Positions 1-8,365 of a DNA stretch of 64,000 nucleotides are shown one piece after another (position 1 is the first letter of the stretch; the number at the start of each line of letters is the position of its first letter). Where the stretch lies: assembly GCA_035771165.1 (NCBI GenBank), contig JAWNZC010000317.1, forward strand, positions 58,501 through 122,500, in the 5' to 3' direction. The translations under genes were made by a program, and so were the position numbers. The notes under the pieces are model-generated. The model saw only the letters and a list, made by a program, of their open reading frames with translations, was not told where the DNA came from and did not search any database. This DNA is from Paragorgia papillata. Taxonomy: Eukaryota > Cnidaria > Anthozoa > Scleralcyonacea > Coralliidae.

Positions 1-28
1 TGAATTTGACAGCAATCTTAGTAACCTT

Positions 29-625
29 ATGGGAACAGTAAAAGACAAAACTGCTCAAATTAATCAGCTATCAGGACAAGAGAGATGGGATTTCATAGAA
101 GGTAACAAAGTTGCTGCCGTAGCCAATAAAGACCTTTACACTGACAAAGCTGCCGCAGAACAAGATCCAGTTGTAAAAGAATTTTACAAAGGTATGGCAA
201 ATGTGTGCAAGGTAAAAGCTGATGAAATGAGACTGTTAAACAATGAAAAACCAAAGGAAGAAGCAACAAAACAAAAAATAGATGATAATATACAAACCAA
301 ATTCGAAAAATTTAAAGAATGGGCCAAACAAAACATGGGAGTCTCTGCTGCCATTGCCATTTCCATTGCTGGGATCATAACAACTGTGGCACTAGCTGGA
401 AAAGCTGCTGTTGTAACAACTGCAAAGGCAACAGGAGCATTAGGAAAAGCATTGGCAAAAATTGCGAAAGCTGCTTGGCCCATAATAGCACCAATTTTGA
501 GCATATTGGCAACTGCATTGTCATGGGGTGCAAAGGGTTTGGCATGGTTGGCAAAGAATTTGTGGGTCCTTGCGATAGGTTTGTCATATTTTGTGTATAC
601 AGAGTACAAAAATTATAAGAAATAA
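29..625 (+). CDS. Hydrophobic-tailed protein of the Polinton-like block
   Basis: A 198-residue ORF whose family I do not recognise. Residues 1-95 are charged and probably helical. From about residue 103 to 190 the protein is Ala/Gly-rich and strongly hydrophobic, with at least three candidate membrane segments, and it ends in a short basic tail (EYKNYKK). Such a layout would suit a minor virion or membrane-active protein, but that is inference. The frame is open upstream to base 2, so the true start could lie left of the window; ATG at 29 is the first one visible. The next ORF follows after only 11 bases on the same strand, as in a compact viral or Polinton gene block. Coding is supported by length and by the same lysine-rich, AT-rich codon use as the polymerase gene downstream. 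Confidence 0.6.
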   Translation: MGTVKDKTAQINQLSGQERWDFIEGNKVAAVANKDLYTDKAAAEQDPVVKEFYKGMANVCKVKADEMRLLNNEKPKEEATKQKIDDNIQTKFEKFKEWAKQNMGVSAAIAISIAGIITTVALAGKAAVVTTAKATGALGKALAKIAKAAWPIIAPILSILATALSWGAKGLAWLAKNLWVLAIGLSYFVYTEYKNYKK

Positions 626-628
626 CAT

Positions 629-637
629 CATAATAAA
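629..637 (+). promoter_or_regulatory. CATAATAAA motif abutting the start codon
   Basis: Near-match (C for T at the first base) to the TATAATAAA motif found before other ORFs of this block. Its last A is the A of the ATG at 637. It also contains AATAAA, so it could instead be the polyadenylation signal of the ORF ending at 625. Confidence 0.35.
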
Positions 638-1137
638 TGAACACAGAATATGCAAAAATGGGAGAACCAGAAGAACCGCAAGATTTAAATCTTAGGGAAG
701 ACTTGATCCGCCTATCCTTTGCAAAGGAGATCAAATATTCAGAAGCATATCTTAAAAAAGCTTCAATGAACCAACTAGAAAAAATTAAACAGAACTATGA
801 TAGGGTCCAACTTGACAAAACAACAACACTGTTAACTGAGACTCTTGTTACCAAATTCTCAGAGTTGATGGAACAGTTAGATTTGGTACAAAATGATGAA
901 AAACTGGATGCAGAATTATCTTCAAATAAACTTTTCTGCGATGACGTCAGGTCATTGGTTTTGAAAGTTTCTCCATATATCCCAATGATTGGTTTGCTGA
1001 CGGGTGGCATTATTATTGCCAAACATGTTTGGAATAAGGGTCCTGGTTTAAATAAAAAAGATGTTCCAGTACAAAGTAATGAAAATATTGCTGAAAATCT
1101 CAGTGGTGGCAACCCTGTTGATCCCAGTGACAGTTGA
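637..1137 (+). CDS. Single-pass membrane protein, unknown
   Basis: A 166-residue ORF in the Polinton-like block. Residues 1-110 are charged and probably helical. One hydrophobic segment (about residues 114-130, around IPMIGLLTGGIIIAKHVW) looks like a transmembrane helix. A polar Asn/Pro/Ser-rich tail of about 30 residues follows. The layout suggests a bitopic membrane or virion protein, but I recognise no family. It starts 11 bases after the preceding ORF, directly at a CATAATAAA motif, which supports the chosen ATG. Alternatives are a fast-evolving structural or accessory protein; function unknown. Confidence 0.6.
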   Translation: MNTEYAKMGEPEEPQDLNLREDLIRLSFAKEIKYSEAYLKKASMNQLEKIKQNYDRVQLDKTTTLLTETLVTKFSELMEQLDLVQNDEKLDAELSSNKLFCDDVRSLVLKVSPYIPMIGLLTGGIIIAKHVWNKGPGLNKKDVPVQSNENIAENLSGGNPVDPSDS

Positions 1138-1198
1138 GTTAATATTAATTAAAATTTTACTATTTTCATAATTTTTGTTAAGTTATGAAAAAATAAAA

Positions 1199-1510
1199 AT
1201 GGGCAACTCAAAATCAAAGCAAAAAGAAAAACTTAACAAGAACCATATTACCAAAAAGGGGTTCCAGTTTGGTATCAGTTTTGGTAGAGAGGACCTGGTC
1301 ATGGAAGGTAATCTGCAAATAGGCTGGACAAATAAAACAGTCAAAAATTACTCAAAGGTACCAAGTTGTAAAAAATCGTCATCTGTGGAATCTTTTAAAA
1401 ATGAAATAAATGATGATGCTAACAAGAATTCAAAATTGGTACCGACAAATTCGGAAAAAAAGGACAGACAGGAGGAACACACTTCTCAGGAAAAAATGGG
1501 TACAAAATGA
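1199..1510 (+). CDS. Small basic protein with N-myristoylation signal
   Basis: The frame is open from an ATG at 1175, but the second ATG at 1199 gives the N-terminus MGNSKSKQ. This fits the N-myristoylation consensus (Gly2, small residue at 3, Ser6, basic residues after). I therefore prefer 1199, giving 103 residues. The protein is hydrophilic, Lys/Ser/Asn-rich and low in complexity, with no recognisable domain. Many viruses myristoylate small structural or membrane-anchored proteins, so a membrane-associated role is plausible but inferred. It lies between the single-pass membrane protein and the SAP-like pair. No TATAATAAA motif precedes it, unlike several neighbours; an A-rich run abuts the ATG. 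Confidence 0.5.
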   Translation: MGNSKSKQKEKLNKNHITKKGFQFGISFGREDLVMEGNLQIGWTNKTVKNYSKVPSCKKSSSVESFKNEINDDANKNSKLVPTNSEKKDRQEEHTSQEKMGTK

Positions 1511-1588
1511 AAAGGACATATGGGTGCACAACAACGAAAGACATGAAAATTATTACTGAAATTGAATTTAAAAGAAATAAAAAAAAGA

Positions 1589-1597
1589 TATAATAAA
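1589..1597 (+). promoter_or_regulatory. TATAATAAA motif
   Basis: Exact TATAATAAA, three bases before the ATG at 1601. It decides the start of the downstream gene, because the frame is open further upstream from a TTG at 1562. Alternative role: polyadenylation signal (AATAAA) of the previous ORF. Confidence 0.45.
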
Positions 1598-1600
1598 AGA

Positions 1601-2092
1601 ATGAACAGTGTAACAAATGAAAACCTAATTACAATGATGAAAATTCATCAAAAAATGATCCATCAAATGATGACTGACGAAGGAAGAGAAAATGACCCTT
1701 CATATATTCAGTTCCAAATCTCAACTTCTAAAATTTTAGAAGAACATATAAAAAAACAAGAGTCAAAAAAATACTGTCGTGCAAATCTTAGAAAAATGGC
1801 TGTTGAAAAAGGAATTAAAGATGTTGGCAACCTTACCCAAAAAACTTTGTGCGAAATGTTTAACATTTCATATATTCCATACATTTCCAAAGGTCACCCA
1901 GATTACCCCATTATCAAACCTATTAAAGTCCTGTTTACAGCTTTGGATGACAATGATAAAATAGAGTTTGATAGTATGAGTCAAGCTGGCAAAGCAATAG
2001 GAAAAAAAGGATCCAAAGCAATCAACTACGCTATAACCAACAACACAATTGTTCCATACAATGGAAAACTTTGGACTGTAAGCAGAGTATAA
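1601..2092 (+). CDS. SAP-like / NUMOD1-like DNA-binding protein (paralogue 1)
   Basis: A 163-residue protein when started at ATG 1601; the frame is open to a TTG at 1562, but a TATAATAAA motif lies immediately before 1601. The N-terminal third is Met/Gln-rich. A central segment with two cysteines about 24 residues apart (CRANLRKMAVEKGI ... LCEMFNI) has the helix pattern of a SAP-like motif. The C-terminal 45 residues (FDSMSQAGKAIGKKG ... NGKLWTVSR) resemble the NUMOD1/IENR1-type helix-turn-helix of mobile endonucleases and large DNA viruses. It is clearly paralogous to the next gene. A DNA-binding or regulatory role is inferred. No nuclease catalytic motif is visible. Confidence 0.6.
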   Translation: MNSVTNENLITMMKIHQKMIHQMMTDEGRENDPSYIQFQISTSKILEEHIKKQESKKYCRANLRKMAVEKGIKDVGNLTQKTLCEMFNISYIPYISKGHPDYPIIKPIKVLFTALDDNDKIEFDSMSQAGKAIGKKGSKAINYAITNNTIVPYNGKLWTVSRV

Positions 2093-2150
2093 AAACACAT
2101 ACCAAAAAATCTCTTATTCAAAAAAATAAGAAATTTTAAAAGAAAACCAC

Positions 2151-2159
2151 TATAATAAA
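2151..2159 (+). promoter_or_regulatory. TATAATAAA motif
   Basis: Exact TATAATAAA three bases upstream of the ATG at 2163, with the same spacing as at 1589-1597. It could be an initiator or promoter element, or the AATAAA signal of the ORF ending at 2092. Confidence 0.45.
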
Positions 2160-2162
2160 ACA

Positions 2163-2582
2163 ATGACAACCCTTAAAGAAATGTTTGGAAAAAGAATGCA
2201 ACTTAGAAAAAGTGCTTTCAAAAGACTTCAAACAATACGAGAAAAAAATTTTCCACCAACATGCCTCAAAGAACTCAGAGAAATAGGAGGCAAAATGGGT
2301 GTTAAAGGTTCCAAAAGTCTCAACACAGAAACACTCTGTCAAAAACTTAACATACCATTAGTCAAAAATGAAGTTTACGACAAACACCACAGAAATGTCA
2401 TTAGGTCACCTGTTAAAATAACTCTGACTTCATTTGATGGCGTCAAAACAGAAAACATAGTGTTCCCAAGCATTTACAAAGCTGCAAAAAAATTAGAAAA
2501 AAATCCAAGTTTCATCCCATACTGTATCAAAAAAAACAAGGATGTCCTGTTTGAAGGAAAACACTGGTCAATAAGTCGTTAA
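2163..2582 (+). CDS. SAP-like / NUMOD1-like DNA-binding protein (paralogue 2)
   Basis: A 139-residue paralogue of the preceding gene with the same order of parts. A basic N-terminus is followed by a SAP-like two-cysteine segment (CLKELREIGGKMGV ... LCQKLNI). The C-terminal segment (FPSIYKAAKKLEKNPSF ... EGKHWSISR) matches the end of its neighbour position by position. Length, strand and the TATAATAAA motif just before the ATG support it as a real gene. The pair probably arose by tandem duplication inside the element. Sequence-specific DNA binding is a reasonable guess from the NUMOD1-like C-terminus. The biological target is unknown. Confidence 0.6.
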   Translation: MTTLKEMFGKRMQLRKSAFKRLQTIREKNFPPTCLKELREIGGKMGVKGSKSLNTETLCQKLNIPLVKNEVYDKHHRNVIRSPVKITLTSFDGVKTENIVFPSIYKAAKKLEKNPSFIPYCIKKNKDVLFEGKHWSISR

Positions 2583-2598
2583 TTTTTTAAAAAACTAC

Positions 2599-2607
2599 TA
2601 TAATAAA
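2599..2607 (+). promoter_or_regulatory. Orphan TATAATAAA motif
   Basis: Exact copy of the motif found before neighbouring ORFs, but no ORF follows within 290 bases. It may drive a short non-coding transcript ending near the hairpin at 2681-2711, be left over from a lost gene, or act as the polyadenylation signal of the ORF ending at 2582. Confidence 0.3.
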
Positions 2608-2680
2608 CAGTAGCCAACTGTTTTCTAAGACTATGCTTCCTAAGGTTTGGTAATTCGTAAGGTTTGGTCATCACTATTTT

Positions 2681-2711
2681 AAAATTACTATCCATGTTGG
2701 GTAGTAATTTT
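2681..2711 (+). terminator. Perfect 10-bp hairpin followed by T-run
   Basis: AAAATTACTA (2681-2690) pairs with TAGTAATTTT (2702-2711) around an 11-base loop, and more T residues follow. The shape is terminator-like, but in a eukaryotic or viral setting it could equally be a structural RNA or DNA element. Confidence 0.3.
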
Positions 2712-2885
2712 TTTATGAAGTTTTTTACAAAAGTAATATTATACTCACCAGAAGAAAATTTAAAATAATAACTGTAACCAAAAAAACAAACCATGAAAAA
2801 ACTTTGGTTATGGATTTATCAATTTCCATTGCTATGTCCATATTTATATTTAAAGGAATAATTTTTTTTAAAATTTTTTTCATAC

Positions 2886-2894
2886 TATAATAAA
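2886..2894 (+). promoter_or_regulatory. TATAATAAA motif before the polymerase gene
   Basis: Exact TATAATAAA, seven bases upstream of the DNA polymerase ATG at 2902. No ORF ends nearby on the + strand, so here a polyadenylation-signal explanation is weaker and a promoter or initiator role is more likely. Confidence 0.5.
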
Positions 2895-2901
2895 TAGCAT
2901 C

Positions 2902-5900
2902 ATGACCAAATATACAAATGATCCAAAACTTCTTAAAATTCGGGAAGCAGCACGTCTTAGAAAACAAAGACAGCTGCAGAGGGACAAAGAAATGAATCCC
3001 TTCAAACCCGAAAGACTTGCCAAGCTCCAAGAGAAACAAAAGGCAAAGGAGTTAAAGAAGGAGAAAAAACTTGTTAATCAACAAGACAGGCTTCAAGACG
3101 ACCTCAAAAAATTTCAACAAAAAACAGAAAGAAAACTACAGACAAAGGAACGAGAAAAATGGACCAAGGAAATTAAACAGGAAGAGGCAAGACAAGACAA
3201 GTTCAAATGGGACAAAAAATGGTTGGGTACTGGTAAAAAACTTAAGAAAACCCGTCAAGTCCTTGGCAACAAACTATCAAAAATTTTCAGAAAGAAGTCA
3301 AAAGCCAACAAAAAAATTCGGCAAACGGAGCCCATCATGATCAAAAATTTCTTAAATGGAAAGTCAGCCCTGTACGAAATCTCGGGCCAAAATTTTAAGG
3401 ATCCAGGGGTGTTTTTGGAACAAACAACAGCCAGTGTTGAAAATCTCATAAACAGCATTGAAAATTCCAAAAAAGTCAAGACAACCCTGATCTGCAAACT
3501 TGTCCACTATGATTATGTGGAAGGTCTCGAAGAAGTGGATCTTTTCTACTTTACTTCCCACATGAAAGCCATGACGACTGAGGAGGATGTTACAGAGTTG
3601 TACAAAGAAGCAAAAAGAGAGATGCTTGAAAATTTGTCATCTCATCAGAAAAAAGGTTCTGGATGGTCAATAAGATCAGTTGAAAATCTCCATATCTCCA
3701 TAACAAAATACAAACCTTTAAATGGGAAAAAATACCAAGACCTACCAAAATTCATCAGAGACAAAAAAGCAATCATCAACCCAAAAAACCTGAAAGATGA
3801 CTATTGTTTTCTGTACGCAGTCGCCATTGCTGAAACCCTTAAAAAAGAGCCAAATGCTAAAAACCTTGAAAAAATTCCCGTGTCAATCCAACTTATGGTT
3901 GAAGAGTACGATGTGCAAGGATTGTCATTTCCAGTACAAATTAAAGAAATTTCAAAATTCGAAAAACATAACAAAATAGGTGTCAATGTTTTGTCATACG
4001 ATGATGATATTAAAAAAGTTTTCCAAATGAGAATCTCAAGGTCCGAACATGACAAAAGGGTCAACCTGTTTTTGTGGAATGACCATTTCAGCTGTGTAAA
4101 GGACAAAAGCAAACTCCTATCAAAACAAAAAAACAAACACCAACACAAAAAATTCTTCTGCGACTTTTGTTTAAACCCCTTTGAAACAGAGGCAGCACTG
4201 GAAGAACACATAAGCCATCTTATTTGTCAATCCCATGATGCCCAGATCCAAGAGTATCCAGAAAAAGGTTCTGTTATGGGTTGGGGTTTAAAAGATTTTA
4301 GAAAAACCCAAGATGTTCCATTCATTATTGTGGCTGATTTTGAGTGTATGCTGAAACCCTTGAAAACCCTAAAAAATGACGAGTCCAAAAGTTATACTCA
4401 AAAATATCAAGAACATATCCCAATCAGCTATGGTTTTAATATTATTTGTTCTGACCCATCTGTATTTCCTGGCAAATATGTAAGTCATACAAAAAAATAT
4501 GATTTTGAAGATATTGGTCAAATGTTTGTCGAAAGGCTAAAAATAGAATCCACAAAGATTTGGCATACATATCTCAAAGAACCAAAAAAAATTATAATGT
4601 CAGCAGAGGATGAGACAAACTTTCAAAATGCAACCAAGTGCTATGTTTGTGGTGGTCAGTTTGTACAGAAAAAAACAAAAATTTTGGACCCCCGAAGTTT
4701 GTGGAAAGCCAACAAAACAACTGCAAAATCTAAAGTTAGGGACCATGACCATTTAAATGGGAAATATCGAGGAGCAGCCCACAACGACTGCAATTACTCA
4801 ATGGGAAGTGCCAAACACATTCCAGTTCTGTTCCATAATTTTAGTGGTTATGATGCCCACTTAATTGTAAAATATTTGGGGCTGTCTGGTGGCAAACTTG
4901 GTTGTATTGCAAAAACCGAGGAGGAATATATCAGTGTAAACAAAACCCTATGGATGGATGGTGGTTTAAAGAAAAATGCTAATGGTGAGACAGTAAAAAA
5001 ATGGATGCCTTTGGAATTGCGATTCTTGGACTCATTAAAATTTATGGCAAGTTCTCTAGCAACACTGACATCAAACCTACCAAATGACGAGTTTCATTAT
5101 ACAGAAAATGGTTTCAATGATCATCCAAAGGAAAATGTGGATCTGCTGAAAAGAAAAGGGGTTTTCCCATACGAAATTTTAACCAGTTTGAAAAAGTTGG
5201 ACTGTCCAGAATTCCCACCACATGAAAAATTTTATTCAAAATTAACAGGCAAAAATGTAAGCATTGAAGATTACAACCATGGCAAGGATGTCTGGCAAAA
5301 GTTTGGTTGCAAAAGTTTGAAAGATTATATGGAACTATACCAAAAAACAGATGTGTTGGGACTCTCTGACGTCATCCAAAGTTTCCGAAAGATGTGTAAA
5401 AACACTTACAAACTTGACCCAATGTGGTACTACACAGCTCCAGGATTGGCTTGGGATGCCTTGTTAAAAATGTCTGGTCAACAGCTGGAATTACTTTCAG
5501 ACCCCAACATGTTTCTTATGATCGAAAAAGGAATTCGTGGTGGGATCTCAACTATTACCCACAGATTTTCAGAAGCCAACAATGGGTATATGGAGGAGTA
5601 CAATCCTGAAAAAGAAAGTGTGTTCATTCCATACCTTGACAAAAATAACTTGTATGGTCATTCAATGGTCCAACCACTGCCAGTCAATGGTTTTGAGTGG
5701 ATTCCAGAAAATGAACTCAAAGACTGGCATAAATATTTGAAGACAGATGATGAGGGATGTTTTCTGGAAGTCAATTTAAAATATCCTGAAAAACTCCATG
5801 ACTTGCATAATGAAATGCCTTTTGCAGCTGAGCGAATGATAATTAACAAGGTTGAAAAGCTGGTCCCAAATTTGAATGATAAGGAGAAATATGTTGTCCA

Positions 5901-6867
5901 CTATGAAGCCTTGGAACAAATGTTGGACCATGGTTTGATTCTAACAAAAATCCATCGAGGAATCTCATTCAATGAAAAGGCATGGATGAAAGATTACATC
6001 ATGTTAAACACGAGTTTGAGAACAGCCGCCAAGAATGACTTCGAAAAAGATTTCTTTAAATTAATGAATAACTCCCCATTTGGGAAAACCATGGAAAACA
6101 CCAGAAAACGGATTGACGTCAGACTGGTTACAGATGACGACCAACTTGAAAAACTGGCAAACAAAATAACATTCAAAGGCGAAACAATATTTACCGATTA
6201 TTTGGGTGCTGTGCATATGAGGAAAACAAGAGTAAAATTAAACAAACCCATATATTGTGGAGCTGCAATATTGGATAAGAGTAAAATTACCATGTATGAT
6301 TTTCATTACAACTATGTAAAGCCAAAATATGGAAATCATGCAAAGCTGTTGTTTACAGATACAGACTCATTATGTTATGAAATTAAAACCAATGACTTCT
6401 TTGCAGATATCAAGGATGACGTTACAAAAATGTTTGACACCTCTAACTTTCCAGAGGATCATTCAAGTGGTATCAAAAGAATTAACAAAAAGGTACTTGG
6501 TATGATGAAGTCAGAAACAGGTGCTGACCAAATTTCAAAGTTTGTGGGATTGCGTTCAAAAGCTTATGCCATCAAAATGGCAAAAAAGAAAAACCCCGTA
6601 ACTGGTTTGTGGGATGAAAAAGAAGAAAAAAAATGCAAAGGAGTTGCAAAAGCTGTCATTAACAATGACATTAAATTTGATGATTATTTCAACTGTTTGG
6701 CCACAGGGAAAAATGAACTGAGGGGTATGAACACATTTAGGAGCACCAATCATACCATCCACACCATTCATGTAAACAAAATCGCACTGAATTCAGAGGA
6801 TGACAAGAGAGTCATTTTAGAAGATGGTATTAGTACTTTAGCCATTGGTCATTACAAAACTAAGTAA
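2902..6867 (+). CDS. polB: Protein-primed-type family B DNA polymerase (Polinton/adintovirus-like)
   Basis: A 1321-residue protein. Residues 1-140 are Lys/Gln-rich and coiled-coil-like. Around residue 302 a Cys in DDYCFLYAVAIAETL, with a later His, resembles the Cys-His segment often seen ahead of the polymerase in metazoan Polinton-type proteins. A C2H2-like finger lies at about 420-442. The 3'-5' exonuclease has Exo I (D479-F-E481), Exo II (HNFSGYD, 645-651) and Exo III (Y813-QKT-D817). Between Exo I and Exo II is an HNH/endonuclease VII-like treble clef (CYVC at 580-583, then DHDH at 614-617 and C630). Polymerase motifs are A (D913-KNNLYGHSM), B (K1053-LMNNSPFG) and C (FTDTDS, D1153/D1155). 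All key residues are present and the frame is intact, so this copy could be functional. It would replicate the element, presumably from protein-primed ends. It follows the small-ORF block on the same strand. Confidence 0.9.
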   Translation: MTKYTNDPKLLKIREAARLRKQRQLQRDKEMNPFKPERLAKLQEKQKAKELKKEKKLVNQQDRLQDDLKKFQQKTERKLQTKEREKWTKEIKQEEARQDKFKWDKKWLGTGKKLKKTRQVLGNKLSKIFRKKSKANKKIRQTEPIMIKNFLNGKSALYEISGQNFKDPGVFLEQTTASVENLINSIENSKKVKTTLICKLVHYDYVEGLEEVDLFYFTSHMKAMTTEEDVTELYKEAKREMLENLSSHQKKGSGWSIRSVENLHISITKYKPLNGKKYQDLPKFIRDKKAIINPKNLKDDYCFLYAVAIAETLKKEPNAKNLEKIPVSIQLMVEEYDVQGLSFPVQIKEISKFEKHNKIGVNVLSYDDDIKKVFQMRISRSEHDKRVNLFLWNDHFSCVKDKSKLLSKQKNKHQHKKFFCDFCLNPFETEAALEEHISHLICQSHDAQIQEYPEKGSVMGWGLKDFRKTQDVPFIIVADFECMLKPLKTLKNDESKSYTQKYQEHIPISYGFNIICSDPSVFPGKYVSHTKKYDFEDIGQMFVERLKIESTKIWHTYLKEPKKIIMSAEDETNFQNATKCYVCGGQFVQKKTKILDPRSLWKANKTTAKSKVRDHDHLNGKYRGAAHNDCNYSMGSAKHIPVLFHNFSGYDAHLIVKYLGLSGGKLGCIAKTEEEYISVNKTLWMDGGLKKNANGETVKKWMPLELRFLDSLKFMASSLATLTSNLPNDEFHYTENGFNDHPKENVDLLKRKGVFPYEILTSLKKLDCPEFPPHEKFYSKLTGKNVSIEDYNHGKDVWQKFGCKSLKDYMELYQKTDVLGLSDVIQSFRKMCKNTYKLDPMWYYTAPGLAWDALLKMSGQQLELLSDPNMFLMIEKGIRGGISTITHRFSEANNGYMEEYNPEKESVFIPYLDKNNLYGHSMVQPLPVNGFEWIPENELKDWHKYLKTDDEGCFLEVNLKYPEKLHDLHNEMPFAAERMIINKVEKLVPNLNDKEKYVVHYEALEQMLDHGLILTKIHRGISFNEKAWMKDYIMLNTSLRTAAKNDFEKDFFKLMNNSPFGKTMENTRKRIDVRLVTDDDQLEKLANKITFKGETIFTDYLGAVHMRKTRVKLNKPIYCGAAILDKSKITMYDFHYNYVKPKYGNHAKLLFTDTDSLCYEIKTNDFFADIKDDVTKMFDTSNFPEDHSSGIKRINKKVLGMMKSETGADQISKFVGLRSKAYAIKMAKKKNPVTGLWDEKEEKKCKGVAKAVINNDIKFDDYFNCLATGKNELRGMNTFRSTNHTIHTIHVNKIALNSEDDKRVILEDGISTLAIGHYKTK

Positions 6868-6959
6868 ATTTAAGTTCAAAATATTTAAAAAAGTTTTAAA
6901 CAGTTTTTCTGTTTAAAAATTTAAAAAACTCAAACAAGAATACAAATTTTTTTGAAGGT

Positions 6960-7205
6960 TTAAACTTTGTTCCTTTTAACTCTTATATAATGGGCTTTAA
7001 GATGGTAATCCAGTTCTCCCTCTGTTGGAAAAGTTCTTAAACATGTGGTACAATTCCATGTTACTTTTTTCATTTCTTCTTTGTGTACAACCTTTGTATG
7101 TAGTTTAATTGCTATCATTGTTCTGGCTTCAAATGTACACTTTTTACAAACATAGTGGGCTTTTATACTTGTGGGTTGGAATGATTTTCTATGGTATTCA
7201 GGCAT
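6960..7205 (-). CDS. Small two-finger C2H2 zinc-finger protein
   Basis: An 81-residue ORF convergent with the polymerase gene (92-base gap). It contains two C2H2 fingers: finger 1 about residues 19-40 (CKKC with two His near the end) and finger 2 about residues 51-72 (CTTC ... HLKAH). Basic residues fill the C-terminus. Two intact fingers in so short an ORF argue for a real gene, probably a nucleic-acid-binding accessory protein of the Polinton-like element. An origin from a host zinc-finger gene is possible. Start chosen at the first ATG of the frame. Confidence 0.6.
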   Translation of the reverse strand: MPEYHRKSFQPTSIKAHYVCKKCTFEARTMIAIKLHTKVVHKEEMKKVTWNCTTCLRTFPTEGELDYHLKAHYIRVKRNKV

Positions 7206-7554
7206 TTTAGTTTTTAAAATTTTAAAAGCCCATTAAAAACAATTTATCCCAAAAAAAAACTTGGCAAACCCCAACCCCAAAAATATTCAAAAAAAAAAAT
7301 CCAAAAATTTTGGCAACCCCAGAAACCCCAAAAATTCCCAAAACCATTCCCAAAAATTCCCAAAACCATCCCCAAACCATTCCCAAAAAAAACCCAAAAT
7401 CCTTTGCAAACCGGGAGCCAGGATCGGCAGCCATCTTTAAAAAAAAAATCCAGGAGGGGGTTGCGAACCCATGCCCCAGAAACGGCTATCAAAATTTTAG
7501 TAAACAAATGGCGGCCATTAAGGTTGTAGCCAGGATCGGCCTTTTGACACTACT
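7206..7554. repeat. C/A-rich low-complexity tail of the Polinton-like block
   Basis: From about 7240 to 7400 the + strand is a degenerate repeat of CCCAAAAATTCCC/AAAACC-type words with many A-runs. At 7420-7545 the phrase CCAGGATCGGC occurs twice (near 7421 and 7530). ORFs here are low-complexity artefacts. This may be the decayed end of the Polinton-like element. I could not define a terminal inverted repeat. Confidence 0.5.
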
Positions 7555-8223
7555 ATTGCTTCTTAAGTCTCAGTCCTTGTGGCATTTCTGTGCTTAACAG
7601 CGGTAGTCACATGTACGCATTGCGTACCTTTTTTTTGGTATACTTATAGGGTATTGGCAAGAAAAATTAAAATTTTTAATTTATGATGTTCGGGTTAATA
7701 AACATACTAAGGTAATCCAAGTAACTAGAACATTTTTTCATAACAACATTACTAATTTAAACAAAACACAATCGTATCAACCACCATCTTGTTTTAATAC
7801 TGTACCTAATTAACTTGGAAGTTAGTGACGTCACAAGTTGGGTAAATATTATAAAATTACACTTTGCTGATAGATGAGTGCGTTCCATGCTTTTAACAGG
7901 GTTCCAAATGAGCTCAGTTGTGCCTGGGAACCCCAAGTACAAGGTTTCTCAAATTTAGGCAAAAAAATTAAAAACTAGGCAAGCAGAAAGTATAAATTAG
8001 GTTGTCTAGTTTTAAAGCAATACAGTGTAAAATATATCAAATATAAATTATAATGTCCATAGTTAGCAGATTTTAATAGCTTTTTGTTCTATAATATCCT
8101 GCTGTTTGTTTCATTTATTAATCCCAACACCATGCAACCCAACACCTTGACTCATCTTTATATGTCAACACATCCGCGTTAAAGACGTCATTGCCTTTCG
8201 GCTGCTAAGCTTGGAGTCTGGGG

Positions 8224-8365
8224 ACGTCCTAGTTTTGGGTGCAGAAGACTGGAAACGTCCTAGTTTTTGTCAATTCTAGGACGTTCTCAGGCTCTACGCC
8301 AAAAAAACTAGGACGTTCTCAGACTCCCTACTCCTTCTCCGCCTAGAAAACTAGGCCGTTCTCAG
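8224..8365. repeat. Cluster of five ACGTCCTAG-type sites, two direct and three inverted
   Basis: ACGTCCTAGTTTT occurs at about 8224 and 8255. The reverse form CTAGGACGTTCTCAG occurs at 8276-8290 and 8308-8322, with CTAGGCCGTTCTCAG at 8351-8365. The cluster lies inside the hAT-like element and recurs in units 2 and 3. It could be subterminal transposase-binding repeats. Confidence 0.55.

Larger units (their letters stand above)
2583..2901 (+). other. Intergenic region with orphan motif and hairpin
   Basis: Gap of 319 bases before the polymerase gene. It holds a TATAATAAA motif at 2599-2607 with no ORF behind it, a 12-base direct repeat (TAAGGTTTGGT-type, near 2640 and 2659), a perfect 10-bp hairpin at 2681-2711, and AT-rich sequence up to another motif at 2886. 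I see no convincing protein gene on either strand. Confidence 0.5.

Noticed and set aside
2579..2794. 71-residue minus-strand ORF before the polymerase gene
   Set aside because: It overlaps the hairpin and the orphan motif, has no upstream motif on its strand and shows no domain.
7757..7942. 61-residue ORF recurring three times in the 4-kb units (with one at 9985-10200)
   Set aside because: They recur only because the DNA is duplicated. The first crosses the hAT-like terminus and the second starts with TTG; neither shows domain features.
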